From an uncultured Pseudomonadales bacterium (GTDB lineage Bacteria; Pseudomonadota; Gammaproteobacteria; Pseudomonadales; Azotimanducaceae): a DNA stretch of 64,000 nucleotides. Of the stretch, positions 43,450 through 53,570 are shown piece by piece. Under the pieces are notes generated by a model. It was not told the DNA's origin. It made no database searches and saw nothing but the letters and a program-made list of their open reading frames with translations. The position numbers were made by a program, and so were the translations under genes. The stretch lies in contig OY282455.1 of NCBI GenBank assembly GCA_958296195.1, positions 2,170,001-2,234,000 on the forward strand, written 5' to 3'. Position 1 is the first letter of the stretch; each line of letters begins with the position of its first letter.

Positions 43450-44016
43450 CCGGTACAGGCCGCCCGGGCGGGCGCCGGTGTCGAGGCCCTCGCGGCTGGT
43501 GACTTGGCCGCCAACCAGCGTCGCCACATAGCCGCTGGCCGCTTGCAGCAGCCGCGGGGCGCCGCTTGGGAGATCATGCTCCACACGCGGGGGGCCAAGG
43601 CGGATGCGGTTGAGGTCGATCACGTTCAGGTCCGCCCGCCGGCCCTTGGCGACCAAGCCGCGGTCCTTCATGCCGAGCAGTTCGGCTGGGTCCCGCGTCA
43701 ACATGCGCACCGCCTGCTCCACTGGAAGGCGCGGTCCCCGCGTTCGCTCCCGCACCCAGTGCTGAAGCATGTAGGTGGGGTAGCTGGCGTCGCAGATGAC
43801 GGTGACATGGGCGCCGCCGTCGCCGCCGCCGACCAAGGTGCCGGGGTGGGAGAGCATTTCATGCACGGCGTCCAGGCTGCCTTCGGCGTAGTTGCCCATG
43901 AAGACGTTGAGGAAGCCGGGGCCGCTCGGCTGTTCGGCGGCGTCGCAGAGTGCGTCGTAAAGGCCCTCCAGCGGCGTGGCGCCGGTGCGTTCGATGCGGC
44001 GGGCCAAGCTGTTCAA
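43444..44016 (-). pseudogene. Truncated tail of amidohydrolase copy B (fragment B2)
   Basis: This is a partial duplicate of the C-terminal third of the intact gene at 49,559-51,304. Bases 43,450-44,014 match 49,565-50,129 without any length change, and only scattered substitutions are visible. The fragment keeps the late Asp motif (GGDGGAHVTVI) but lacks the first metal motif, so it cannot be an active enzyme. It has no ribosome site of its own and starts inside the junction with fragment A2. Its last codon differs from the full gene because the duplication ends at 43,450. Confidence 0.88.
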
Positions 44017-44608
44017 CTACGAACCGGAATCCGCCGGCAGCATGGGCGCCTTGGCCGCCGCGGCCGGCCAGGACATCGCCGAATACACATACGACTATCT
44101 GACCGGCGGCGATGGCGACCGCTTCGCCATTCTGTTGGGCGCCAACTTCGCGGACGGCACCTTCAGCGTGATCGAGGAAATGCTCCAGCATCCGCACACC
44201 ACCATCGGCCTTTCCGACGCCGGCGCCCATGTGAACCTGATCTTCGACGCCGTGGCCCCAACCTACCAATTGACCCATTGGGTGCGGGACCGCAGCCGCG
44301 GGCCGAGGCTGCCGATTGAACTGATCGTCCACAAGCAGACCCAGCGCAACGCCGAACTGTTCGGCCTGCACGACCGGGGCAGCCTAGAGGTGGGCAAGCG
44401 AGCGGACCTCAACCTGTTTGACCTGCAGCGCCTGCAGCTAGGCCGCTTGGAGGTGCATGACGACCTGCCGGCCGGCGGCAGCCGCATCCTGCAGTCCGCG
44501 AAAGGCTACTTGAACACTTTTGTGGCGGGGGTGAAAACCCGCCAGAACGACCAGGACACCGGCGCACGGCCAGGGCGGGTGATTCGGGGAACCGCTCTGT
44601 CCGCGTAG
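44013..44608 (+). pseudogene. Truncated tail of amidohydrolase copy A (fragment A2)
   Basis: Bases 44,013-44,608 repeat 42,309-42,904 with no length change, including the stop codon. Substitutions increase toward the 3' end. The fragment encodes the last 197 residues of copy A, with GLSDAGAHVNLI, but not the HTHYDGQ metal motif. It is joined head-to-head with fragment B2: the shared TC at 44,013-44,014 could belong to either parent. It reads open from 43,976 only because the opposite-strand sequence happens to be open. Confidence 0.9.
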
Positions 44609-44644
44609 AGCCCCCGCCAACCGATTCTTCCCATCCGGCTTGGG

Positions 44645-47050
44645 CTACTGCGCCGTTTCTTGGAGGTTTCGCACCCACTCCAAGCGCCAGTTGGGGGTGC
44701 CGGCGGGGGCGAACTCGACGGTGACGGTGAGGGTGATGGATGCGGAGGGGCCGTCGGGGTCGGTCGCTGTCACGGTGACGACGGCGGTTCCCTCCAAGCT
44801 GTCCTCGTTGGCGTCGAGCACCAGCTGGCCGTTGGCGATGCGCACGGCGAGCAGGTCCGGGCGGTCGGAGCGGGCCTCGTAGGCCAGCCGGCCGCCGGCT
44901 TCGGCGGGGGCGATGAGCCCGTCCAGGGCGAGCGACGCCCGGTCGCCGTTGGCGGAGAGCGCCGGGGCCGGGGGCTGACCGGTCGGCCTCGGCGGCGGCT
45001 TGAACAGGAGCAGGGGCGGGCCGGCCTGCGGGACTAGGCCGCGGAAGCAGGGGTATTGGCCGTCCTGCACGTCGCCGCAGACGCCCTCGGGAACAGCGGG
45101 GTCGCCGGCCAGGGACAGGCGGGCCGCCCCCGGGCCGGCGGGCGCGGCTTGAACCGAAGGGCCGGCGGCGGCGCCGGCCGGCACGGACGCTTGCGTTGCG
45201 GACAGTTCGGCGCCCTCCGCCAGCAGCGCCGCGGACAGGGGGATGGGGGTGCCCTCGGCGACCTGCGCCTGCACCCGCGCCGGTCCGGGCGCCCAGGGCT
45301 TGGCGTCCGTCCGCACCAGGCGCATGACCAGCGGGAACGGAGCGCCGGGGTTGTCCGTAAGGTTCAGCTCCGAGAGGCTGGCGACGCCGGCGAACAGGCC
45401 CTCCGGCAGCGATTCGATGCGGTTGCCGTCCAGGCGCAGGCGCTCCAGGGCGCCCAGCCCATCGAGCAGGCCGGCCGGCAGCTCCGCCAGCCGGTTGCGG
45501 TGCAGGTGCAGAACCCGCAGCCCGGAAAGCCCCAGGAGGTCCTTCGAGCGCAGCGCCGCGACGCCCTTCCGGTGCAGGCCCAGATACCCCCGCTCCGCCA
45601 ACTCCGAAGACGTCGGCGCCCAACAGTCCCGCGGCCCGCGCAGCGCCTCCCGAACCGCCGGCGAGCGGTCGCACACGCCCTCCTCAACCGCAAGCGTCGC
45701 CTCGGCAAGGCCCAGCGCCCAGTCCGCCCCCTCCGGCGGTGCCGCCAGCGCCACCGCCAGGAACTCCCGGGCCGGCTCGATGTCGCCGTCGTCGCGCACC
45801 GCAACCTCAATGAAAGCCTCCGTCCCGCCGGGCGCGAACGCGGCTGTCCCGCTCATGGCCCCCAGGTCGGCGGCGTCCGCGTCCGCGGTGTCCGGGTCCC
45901 CGTCGGGCCGGGCGACCCAGGGAACGGACATGGCCGCCGACGCCGGCCGGCTCAGCGCCAGCGGCAGCCGAACCACGCCGCCCTCCGGCGCCGAGGCCGA
46001 GGGCGCCGCGAACGACAGCACCCGCCCCACCCGCGCCCGGAAGCTCAGTTGGGCGCTCAGGCCGCCCCGGTCGGTCGCCGTCACCGTCATCGTCGCCAGC
46101 CCTTTCGACAGGGCCTCCACCCGCAGCACGGCGTTGCCCGAAACCCGCACCGAAGCCACCGACGGGGCCGAAGACTCCACCCGGTACGACAGCGGTCCCT
46201 GGTCCGCGAACGCGCCAGCCAGCCGAAGCTCCGCCGATTCCCCGACATCCAGGTCCAGGTCCGCGAACGAACCCACCGCCCGCGGCGGGAGGTTGACCAC
46301 CGTGGGCGAGAACACCAGCGTGGGGGAGTGGCGGTCGACGCCTGCGGAGTTGGCGGCGGCCAGCACCCGCACCGCTATCGTCGCGCTGACGTCGAAGACG
46401 TAGCCGGCGTCGGTGGCCAGCGTTAGGATGGCGGTTGTGCTGCCGGCGGTGCCGCCCGTGACGCTGCCGATGGACAAGCCGGTGAGGGCGGGGCTGGTCA
46501 CCAACACGAAGCTCGATGCGGAGACGCCGCTTGAGAAGGTGACGCCGGTTGGCAGCGTCACGGTCAGCGTGGCGCCGTTCAAGTTCGCGTCGGTGAGCGG
46601 GGCGGGGTTGGCGGAAATGTACGCGGGGCTGCCGATGACCTTGTGCGCGGATTGGTTCAACAGTGCGCCATGGTTGCGGTTGATGAAAAAGACCGTCCCG
46701 CCGACGCGGGTGCGCCATGCGGAGCCGGAGATGGAGTTGGCGGGGATGCTGATGCCGTCGGTGTCGAGGTCCGCCGCTGTGACGGTGTAGGAGAAGTTGA
46801 TACTCCTACGGTTTGAGATGAAGCCGTCGGTGCTAGCCGCCATGCGCTCCGTGCCGCCGATGTTGAGCCTCATCCTGGCGTTGAGGGGGTTGCCGGCAAC
46901 GAGTGGGGGGATGGTGATCCGGGTGGTGATCGCCTCGCCGGCGACGTAGTAGGCGCCGTTGTTGGGGGTGGAAGTTATGCTCACCTGCGCGAGCGCCGGG
47001 GCAGAGGCCGCGGCGAGGGCGAGCGTCAAGGCGAAGGCGGTGCGCTTCAT
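44645..47050 (-). CDS. Secreted leucine-rich-repeat / Calx-beta protein
   Basis: ATG 47050 starts an 801-residue protein with a clear signal peptide (MKRTAFALTLALAAASAPALAQ cleavage near residue 22). The order of domains is: an N-terminal beta-rich region with a recurring VTLPTGVTFSSGVSASSFV-type segment, an Ig/cadherin-like repeat near 260-330, a Calx-beta repeat near 345-455 (SAPEGGVVRLPLALSRPAS ... DDGDIEPAREFLAVAL), about three leucine-rich repeats near 490-565 (LRVLHLHRNRLAELPAGLL and similar), and a C-terminal cadherin-like repeat. Such exported modules bind proteins or glycans outside the cell. A longer upstream frame is rejected because it lacks a signal. It lies between duplicated fragments, consistent with insertion. 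Confidence 0.82.
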   Translation of the reverse strand: MKRTAFALTLALAAASAPALAQVSITSTPNNGAYYVAGEAITTRITIPPLVAGNPLNARMRLNIGGTERMAASTDGFISNRRSINFSYTVTAADLDTDGISIPANSISGSAWRTRVGGTVFFINRNHGALLNQSAHKVIGSPAYISANPAPLTDANLNGATLTVTLPTGVTFSSGVSASSFVLVTSPALTGLSIGSVTGGTAGSTTAILTLATDAGYVFDVSATIAVRVLAAANSAGVDRHSPTLVFSPTVVNLPPRAVGSFADLDLDVGESAELRLAGAFADQGPLSYRVESSAPSVASVRVSGNAVLRVEALSKGLATMTVTATDRGGLSAQLSFRARVGRVLSFAAPSASAPEGGVVRLPLALSRPASAAMSVPWVARPDGDPDTADADAADLGAMSGTAAFAPGGTEAFIEVAVRDDGDIEPAREFLAVALAAPPEGADWALGLAEATLAVEEGVCDRSPAVREALRGPRDCWAPTSSELAERGYLGLHRKGVAALRSKDLLGLSGLRVLHLHRNRLAELPAGLLDGLGALERLRLDGNRIESLPEGLFAGVASLSELNLTDNPGAPFPLVMRLVRTDAKPWAPGPARVQAQVAEGTPIPLSAALLAEGAELSATQASVPAGAAAGPSVQAAPAGPGAARLSLAGDPAVPEGVCGDVQDGQYPCFRGLVPQAGPPLLLFKPPPRPTGQPPAPALSANGDRASLALDGLIAPAEAGGRLAYEARSDRPDLLAVRIANGQLVLDANEDSLEGTAVVTVTATDPDGPSASITLTVTVEFAPAGTPNWRLEWVRNLQETAQ

Positions 47051-47715
47051 CCTCGCGTTCCTGATCAGGAGCGCTTCCCACTTCCTATGCTGAAATCCGG
47101 CGCTGGAATATTCGCTCAACGGCATGGGGGCTCTACCTAGTTTCTCCAAGACTTGGCAAGTGTAGGATCGAGCCTCGAAATGGTCAAATGGCTTTGGAGG
47201 GTGCGGGGCGCAGCGCCCTGGAGCGCATGAACGTGCGCCTGGACAATGACTTCGGGTTCGAGAGGCACACCGTCCGCGGCAAGGACCGGACGACCGCCCA
47301 CATGGGGCTGGCCTTGCCGCTGACGATGGCGGTTCGGTGGGTTGCGGGTACCCGTTGCGGTCGCCTTTGCACAAAATTCGGTTCGCTATGCCATGGTCAT
47401 CAACCTCGTGACAGTCGTGATTGGTAGCCTACTCTACTGGCACGGAGGCGCTCGTTACCGCAGCGTCATCGACAAGCAACGGCCGGCTTCCGCAGCGTGA
47501 AGATTGGCATGGTGTTTCCGCATTCGGTGGATGGCTTGGTTCTCTTGCCGATGATAGCGGCGACAGCCGTTGGAGCCTTGGTGGAGGCCGTCAGCCCCGT
47601 TTCCAGGCCTCGGCGAAAACGGCATTGATGTGTTCGACGAAGCGACAAAGGCCACCCTGAAAGACATCGACCGTTGCGCCGGCGTTCTGTACCAAGGGTT
47701 TAAGGAGATGCTAAA
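47051..47715. other. Gene-poor stretch with transposase-like remnant
   Basis: About 665 bases between the repeat protein and the carbonic anhydrase. The only recognisable coding trace is the remnant at 47,188-47,330 described separately. From about 47,430 to 47,700 the frames are short and unfamiliar; a Leu/Ala-rich run (LLPMIAATAVGALVEA) appears but cannot be assigned. Confidence 0.35.
47188..47427 (+). pseudogene. Possible transposase C-terminal remnant
   Basis: The plus-strand frame encodes SALERMNVRLDNDFGFERH, then VRGKDRTTAHMGLALPLTMAV. This resembles the tail of IS transposases in which an ERxNxRLKDxFG segment precedes the last catalytic region and a hydrophobic end. After about 47,330 the similarity is lost. 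There are no terminal inverted repeats or target duplications that I can see. A similar GLALAVMMALALG tail appears near 6.9 kb. Both are too short for a firm family name. Confidence 0.4.
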
Positions 47716-48456
47716 GTGGGCGGCATGAAAGCGATGATGTTTGCGGCGAGCGTATTGGTTTTGTTCGGGCTTGCGCGGGCGGGCGCTCAGCCGCATTGGA
47801 GCTATTCCGGCGCCGACGGGCCAGAGCACTGGGCTGGGCTCTCCCCGCATTACGGTGCCTGCTCGGGGAAGAACCAGGCGCCGATCAATCTGGCCGGATT
47901 CATTGAGGCGAACCTTGAGCCGATTGCGTTCTCCTATCGGGCCGGCGGCGACGAAATTCTGAACAACGGCCACACCGTGCAAGTGTCCTACGCGGCCGGC
48001 AGCAGCATTGCCGTGGACGGGCACGTGTTCCATCTAAAGCAGTTTCATTTTCATGCGCCGAGCGAGAACCGCGTCAACGGAGTATCGTTCCCGATGGAAG
48101 CGCATCTCGTGCATGTCGACAAAGACGGGAACCTGGCGGTCGTGGCGGTTCTGTTCCGGCGGGGCGAAGCCAACGAGGCGTTGGCCGAAGCGTGGGCGAA
48201 AATGCCGCGGCGCAACGGCGACAGGCACGCCTTTCCCTCCCGCATAGACGCTGCCGGCCTGCTGCCCGCCGACCGCGTCTACTACCGCTTTAACGGATCG
48301 CTGACGACGCCCCCGTGTTCCGAGGGCGTCCTGTGGCTGGTTATGAAAAACCCAGTCCCGGTATCGCAACAGCAGATGGAAAAGTTCGCCGGCACGATAG
48401 AGCAGCCCAACAACCGCCCGATTCAGCCGCGCAATGCGCGCGCCGTGTTGCGGTAG
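47716..48456 (+). CDS. Alpha-class carbonic anhydrase, exported
   Basis: The 246-residue protein has a signal peptide (hydrophobic core about residues 7-20, ending ARAGAQ) and the alpha-carbonic anhydrase fold: HWSYSGADGPEHWAGLSP, SGKNQAPINL, zinc ligands His111 and His113 in QFHFHAPSEN and His130 in EAHLVHVD, and SLTTPPCSEGVLW near the C-terminus. It reversibly hydrates CO2 in the periplasm. GTG 47716 is preferred because AAGGAG lies 8 bases upstream; ATG 47725 is a more distant alternative. It stands alone between IS traces and the decayed amidohydrolase fragment B3. Confidence 0.92.
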   Translation: MGGMKAMMFAASVLVLFGLARAGAQPHWSYSGADGPEHWAGLSPHYGACSGKNQAPINLAGFIEANLEPIAFSYRAGGDEILNNGHTVQVSYAAGSSIAVDGHVFHLKQFHFHAPSENRVNGVSFPMEAHLVHVDKDGNLAVVAVLFRRGEANEALAEAWAKMPRRNGDRHAFPSRIDAAGLLPADRVYYRFNGSLTTPPCSEGVLWLVMKNPVPVSQQQMEKFAGTIEQPNNRPIQPRNARAVLR

Positions 48457-48489
48457 AGCCGACTCCATTCAGTTGCCGTCAAAAGCCCC

Positions 48490-48841
48490 TCTCATAGATG
48501 GAATTTGCTTCAATTCCATCGACAAAAAGATCGTCAAATAATCCAATGCCGTGTCGTGGCGAACCTTCATCTCCGGTACAGGCCGCCTGGGCGGGCGCCG
48601 GTGTCGAGGCCCTCGCGGCTGGTGACTTGGCCGCCAACTAGCGTCGCCACATAGCCGCTGGCCCCTTGCAGCAGCCGCGGGGCGCCGCTTGGCAGATCAT
48701 GCTCCACACGCGGGGGGCCAAGGCGGATGCGGTTGAGGTCGATCACGTTCAGGTCCGCCCGCCGGCCCTTGGGACCAAGCCGCGGTCCTTCATGCCGTGC
48801 AGTTCGGCTGGGTCCCGCGTCAACATGCGCACCGCCCGCTC
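48490..48841 (-). pseudogene. Decayed fragment of amidohydrolase copy B and DUF2283 gene start (fragment B3)
   Basis: Over most of its length this segment aligns with the region about 992 bases further on (49,480-49,832 or so), covering the start of the DUF2283-HTH gene and the end of amidohydrolase copy B. It has more changes than fragment B2, including a one-base loss near 48,770 (TTGGGACCAAG against TTGGCGACCAAG) that shifts the frame, and a change in the DUF2283 part that alters its reading. It ends abruptly at about 48,841 against the transposase remnant. It is not expected to make protein. Confidence 0.8.
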
Positions 48842-49115
48842 CGGCGGTGCGCCAGTAGTGGCTGCCTCAGTCCTCCGTGCGCAGCTCGCAGAAAAGCCCT
48901 TTTGACTCAAGGACTTCGCGCACCCCCAGCAAGCTGCTCACGGTGCCTTCCTCGTCGCGGAAGAACGCCGAGTAAATCTCGTTCGTGGCGTCGTCCATCG
49001 TCACCACCAAGTCCCACATCACGCCCGGAACCCACGCATGGGTGCTAGCGTCCTGGTGCAGCACCATGCCCGGCATGGGCGTCGGCCCGCGCCGCTCCCG
49101 GTGGGTCCCTTCGGC
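48842..49115 (-). pseudogene. Broken ISNCY/IS1202-type transposase fragment
   Basis: The minus-strand frame reads THRERRGPTPMPGMVLHQD, then WDLVVTMDDATNEIYSAFF and GVREVLESKGLFCELRTED. This matches the core of ISNCY-type transposases, where HQDxSxHxW is followed by a DDAT catalytic segment. The frame is then stopped by a TGA where the family usually has a TDRG-type continuation, although GSHYWRTAG is still readable past it. Both ends are missing and no inverted repeats are visible. It directly abuts fragment B3, so transposition or recombination at this element may have helped create the local duplications. Confidence 0.78.
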
Positions 49116-49247
49116 GCAGCGCCGGCCTGCTGCAGATGCTTGCGCACTGCCTTCTGGTGACCTTGCGTCAGTTTAATTTTCAGGCAACGTATTGATTTGG
49201 TATGAAAAGACCAAAAAATGTCGAAAAATTACGAACGGCTAGCCAAA
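49116..49247. other. Short gap between transposase remnant and DUF2283-HTH gene
   Basis: A 132-base, partly A+T-rich stretch with no gene recognised. It may hold the 3' end or terminator of the minus-strand operon that finishes with the DUF2283-HTH gene. Confidence 0.3.
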
Positions 49248-49558
49248 TCACCCATCCAGATTGATGATGTCGGCCTTCTTGAAGCGATATCGATTGCCTT
49301 CCTTGACGTGCTTGATTTTCCTGGCTCTGATGCGCCGCCTGATGGTTGATTCGGAGACCCCGAGATAATCGCAAACCTCCCGCAATGACATCAGGTCCGA
49401 CTTGGAGAACAGCCTCATTGAATCGGTGATGTCGATGCCGACCACATTGCCCGACTTGCCGTAGCGGACAATGATGCCGTTCTCATAGATGGACTTTGCT
49501 TCAATTTCATCGGCAAAATCGATCGTCAAATAATCCAATGCCGTGTCGTGGCGAACCT

Positions 49559-49562
<4 letters not shown>
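49248..49562 (-). CDS. DUF2283 domain fused to excisionase-type HTH
   Basis: The 104-residue protein has two small domains. Residues 1-48 fit DUF2283 (KVRHDTALDYLTIDFADE, then SIYENGIIVRYGKSGNVVGIDI). Residues 58-100 are a MerR/excisionase-like helix-turn-helix, SLREVCDYLGVSESTIRRRI followed by KEGNRYRFKKADI. DUF2283 proteins are often one half of small two-gene modules with DUF4258 partners, whereas the HTH suggests DNA binding. The ATG overlaps the stop of amidohydrolase copy B by 4 bases (ATGA), so it is translationally coupled. No DUF4258 gene is seen. A decayed copy of its start lies in fragment B3. Function unknown; a small regulator is the simplest reading. Confidence 0.78.
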
Positions 49563-51304
<1,742 letters not shown>

Positions 51305-51349
51305 AAGGCGTTCCCCGCAAAACCTCGTCAAAGAATTAAGGAATCCGAA

Positions 51350-51703
51350 TTACGCAGCGCGAGGCGCCACTTCGCGCTCGACCCGCTGCCACAGGCTGTG
51401 CTTGGCCATGTCCAAGTCGTAGTGCGCCTGCAGGTTGATCCAGAATTCCGGTGTGGTTCCGAAGTAGCGGGCCAGACGCAGCGCCGTGTCGGTCGAGACC
51501 GTGCGTCGTCGCCGCACAACGTCGCTGATGCGCGACCGGGACACCTTCAGTTCCTTGGCGAGCCCTAGAACGCTCATCCCGAACGGCTGCAGAAAGTCGT
51601 CACGGAGAATGTCGCCCGGATGCACTGCCGGCAAGCGGCCTCCAGCAATTACTTCCGACAGATCCACACGCCCGCTGTCCAAGTCTTCGCGTTTGATGGT
51701 CAT
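51350..51703 (-). CDS. higA: HigA-family XRE antitoxin
   Basis: The 117-residue protein has the HigA layout: AVHPGDILRDDFLQPFGMSV at the start, the helix-turn-helix VLGLAKELKVSRSRISDVVR, and TALRLARYFGTTPEFWINLQ. The PGDIL...FGTTPEFWINLQ pattern is diagnostic. HigA neutralises the HigB mRNA interferase and represses the operon. ATG 51703 follows GAGAGAAAAC; an upstream in-frame start belongs to the remnant of the toxin frame. Only about 23 codons of a HigB-like tail remain upstream. This HigA therefore has no complete toxin partner in the window and may act as an orphan regulator. Confidence 0.9.
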   Translation of the reverse strand: MTIKREDLDSGRVDLSEVIAGGRLPAVHPGDILRDDFLQPFGMSVLGLAKELKVSRSRISDVVRRRRTVSTDTALRLARYFGTTPEFWINLQAHYDLDMAKHSLWQRVEREVAPRAA

Positions 51704-51713
51704 GTTTTCTCTC

Positions 51714-51791
51714 TCAATGGTAATCAACAATTCCGACTTCCAAGGCGTCGCCGCCATCCCAAACGAAACAGATTCGCCAATGCCGCCTTAC
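51714..51791 (-). pseudogene. higB: C-terminal remnant of HigB toxin gene
   Basis: In the minus-strand frame ending with TGA at 51,714, the sequence reads RRHWRICFVWDGGDALEVGI ending in VDYH. RICFxWxxGxAxxVxIVDYH is the highly conserved end of HigB toxins. Nothing of the N-terminal toxin remains: the frame begins right after the stop codon of the acyl-CoA ligase at 51,792. It lies 10 bases before higA, which is the normal HigB-HigA spacing. So a complete higBA pair existed, and the ligase gene or its flank has replaced the first three-quarters of higB. Confidence 0.85.
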
Positions 51792-53345
51792 TCAAACAAT
51801 CCGTGAGCCTTCCCTGCCCCAGTAGCGGTCCTTGAGCAGGCGTTTGTAGAGCTTGCCGGTGGGCAGGCGGGGGAGTTGCTCCATGAAGTCGATGCTGCGC
51901 GGGCACTTGTAGTGGGCGAGATGATCGCGGGCGTAGGCCAAGAGCTCCTCCGCCAGTTCGCCATCGGCCTGTGCGGTGGCGGCGGGCTGCACCACCGCCT
52001 TCACCTCCTCGCCCATTTCTTCGTTGGGGACGCCCACCACGGCCACGTCGGCCACCTTGGGATGCATGATCAGGGCGTCCTCAATTTCCTGGGGATAGAT
52101 GTTGACGCCGCCGCTGATGATCATGAAGGTGGCGCGGTCGGTCAGGTAGAGGTAGCCCTCGTCATCGACGTAGCCGACGTCGCCGAGGGCGGACCAGTTG
52201 GGGTGTTGCGGGTGCTGGGCGTCCTTGGTCTTGCCGGGGTCCTTTAGGTATTCGAAGGGCATTTGCGGCATTTCAAAATAGACGATGCCGGGCTGGCCGG
52301 TGGGCAGTTCGGCGCCGCTTTCGTCGCAAACGTGGATCACGCCGAGAATCGACCGGCCCACCGTGCCGGGATGGGCCAGCCATTCCTCCGGCGAGGCGTG
52401 GGTGAAGCCGTTGAGTTCCGTGGCGCCGTAGTATTCGTAGATGATCGGCCCCCACCAGTCGAACATCTGCTGCTTGACGGCAACCGGACAGGGGGCGGCG
52501 GCATGGATGGCCACTCGATGGGAGGACAGGTCGTAGCCCTGCCGCTGCTCCTCCGGCAATTTCAACATGCGCGTGAACATGGTCGGCACCCACTGGCTGT
52601 GGGTGACCTGGAAGTTCTCAATGGCCTTGAGGGCACTCACCTCGTCGAAGCGGGGCATCATCACCACGGTGCCGCCTAGGGCTTGGGCGGCGGTGCAGAA
52701 GGAGATGGGCGCGGAGTGGTACAGGGGGGCCGGCGATAGATAGATGGTGTTCTGGTCGAAGCCCCAAAGGCCCTGCTGCAAGCCTCCCACCGGGCCGGCG
52801 TCCTCGTGGATCTTGTTCGTCGGCAAGGGCCGATAAATTCCCTTGGGGCGGCCAGTGGTGCCGGAACTGTAAAGCATGAAGGAGCCGGCGGGTTGGTCGG
52901 CGAGATTTTCGGGGGAATGGCCGGCGATGGCTTCCTCAAAGGCTTCAAAGCCGTCCTCGGCGTCCCCAGCCATCAGCCAAGTGCGGCAGTTGGGGGCGTG
53001 GGCGGGCAGCTCTCTGGCCATTTCGCTGAGGTGGCTTGAGGTGATCAGCGCCAAGGATTCGCTGTTGTCGATGATGTAGGCGGCCTCCTCGGCGGTGAGG
53101 TAGCGGTTCACCGTGGTCAGGTAAAGGCCGGATCGCAGGGCCGCCCAGACCACTTCAAAGTAGCGCAGGTTGTTCTCCATGAAGATGGCGATGTGGTCGC
53201 CTCGCCGCAGCCCCCGCGCCCACAGCAGTTGCGCCAAGCGATTGGAGCGTTCGTTCAGTTCGCCGTAGGTCAGGGTTTCCCCGGTCACCGCATGGATGGC
53301 GGCCGGCTTGCTCGGAAATTCGATCCCCCACTTGCCTGGATACAT
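51792..53345 (-). CDS. AMP-dependent acyl-CoA synthetase/ligase
   Basis: The 517-residue protein belongs to the ANL family. It has the P-loop YSSGTTGRPKG, the GATELNGFTHAS-type A5 motif (YYGATELNGF), GDVGYVDDEGYLYLTDR and the C-terminal PRLPTGKLYKRLLKD with the catalytic Lys. These enzymes activate carboxylic acids to acyl-AMP and then acyl-CoA. ATG 53345 follows GGGAGTGG. It is the first gene of a minus-strand run with the higB remnant, higA, amidohydrolase B and the DUF2283-HTH gene. A fatty or aryl acid freed by the amidohydrolase could be its substrate; inference only. Confidence 0.92.
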   Translation of the reverse strand: MYPGKWGIEFPSKPAAIHAVTGETLTYGELNERSNRLAQLLWARGLRRGDHIAIFMENNLRYFEVVWAALRSGLYLTTVNRYLTAEEAAYIIDNSESLALITSSHLSEMARELPAHAPNCRTWLMAGDAEDGFEAFEEAIAGHSPENLADQPAGSFMLYSSGTTGRPKGIYRPLPTNKIHEDAGPVGGLQQGLWGFDQNTIYLSPAPLYHSAPISFCTAAQALGGTVVMMPRFDEVSALKAIENFQVTHSQWVPTMFTRMLKLPEEQRQGYDLSSHRVAIHAAAPCPVAVKQQMFDWWGPIIYEYYGATELNGFTHASPEEWLAHPGTVGRSILGVIHVCDESGAELPTGQPGIVYFEMPQMPFEYLKDPGKTKDAQHPQHPNWSALGDVGYVDDEGYLYLTDRATFMIISGGVNIYPQEIEDALIMHPKVADVAVVGVPNEEMGEEVKAVVQPAATAQADGELAEELLAYARDHLAHYKCPRSIDFMEQLPRLPTGKLYKRLLKDRYWGREGSRIV

Positions 53346-53570
53346 GCTCCACTCCCTAGTCAAACAACCTGATTCACCAACGAGGTCATCCCGTTGGCGA
53401 ACCGGCCCCTAAGACGGGCCTTGAGTCCCTGATTGGTCCGCTGAACATAGCCTAAACCCGAATCACTGCAACGCGCATCCCGAAATTCCCATTACCTTAA
53501 GGTTTCCGAAGATGCGAACGCCGACCGCCAAATTCATCCATTGCCTCTGGATGCAGTGGCAGGTTGGACA

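Noticed and set aside
43976-44608. Independent short hydrolase gene
   Set aside because: It is an exact-length duplicate of the last third of copy A without the metal-binding motif and starts in antisense DNA of fragment B2.
45056-46426. 456-codon plus-strand frame opposite the LRR/Calx-beta protein
   Set aside because: Arg/Gln-rich frame without motifs, opposite a protein with a signal peptide and recognisable repeats.
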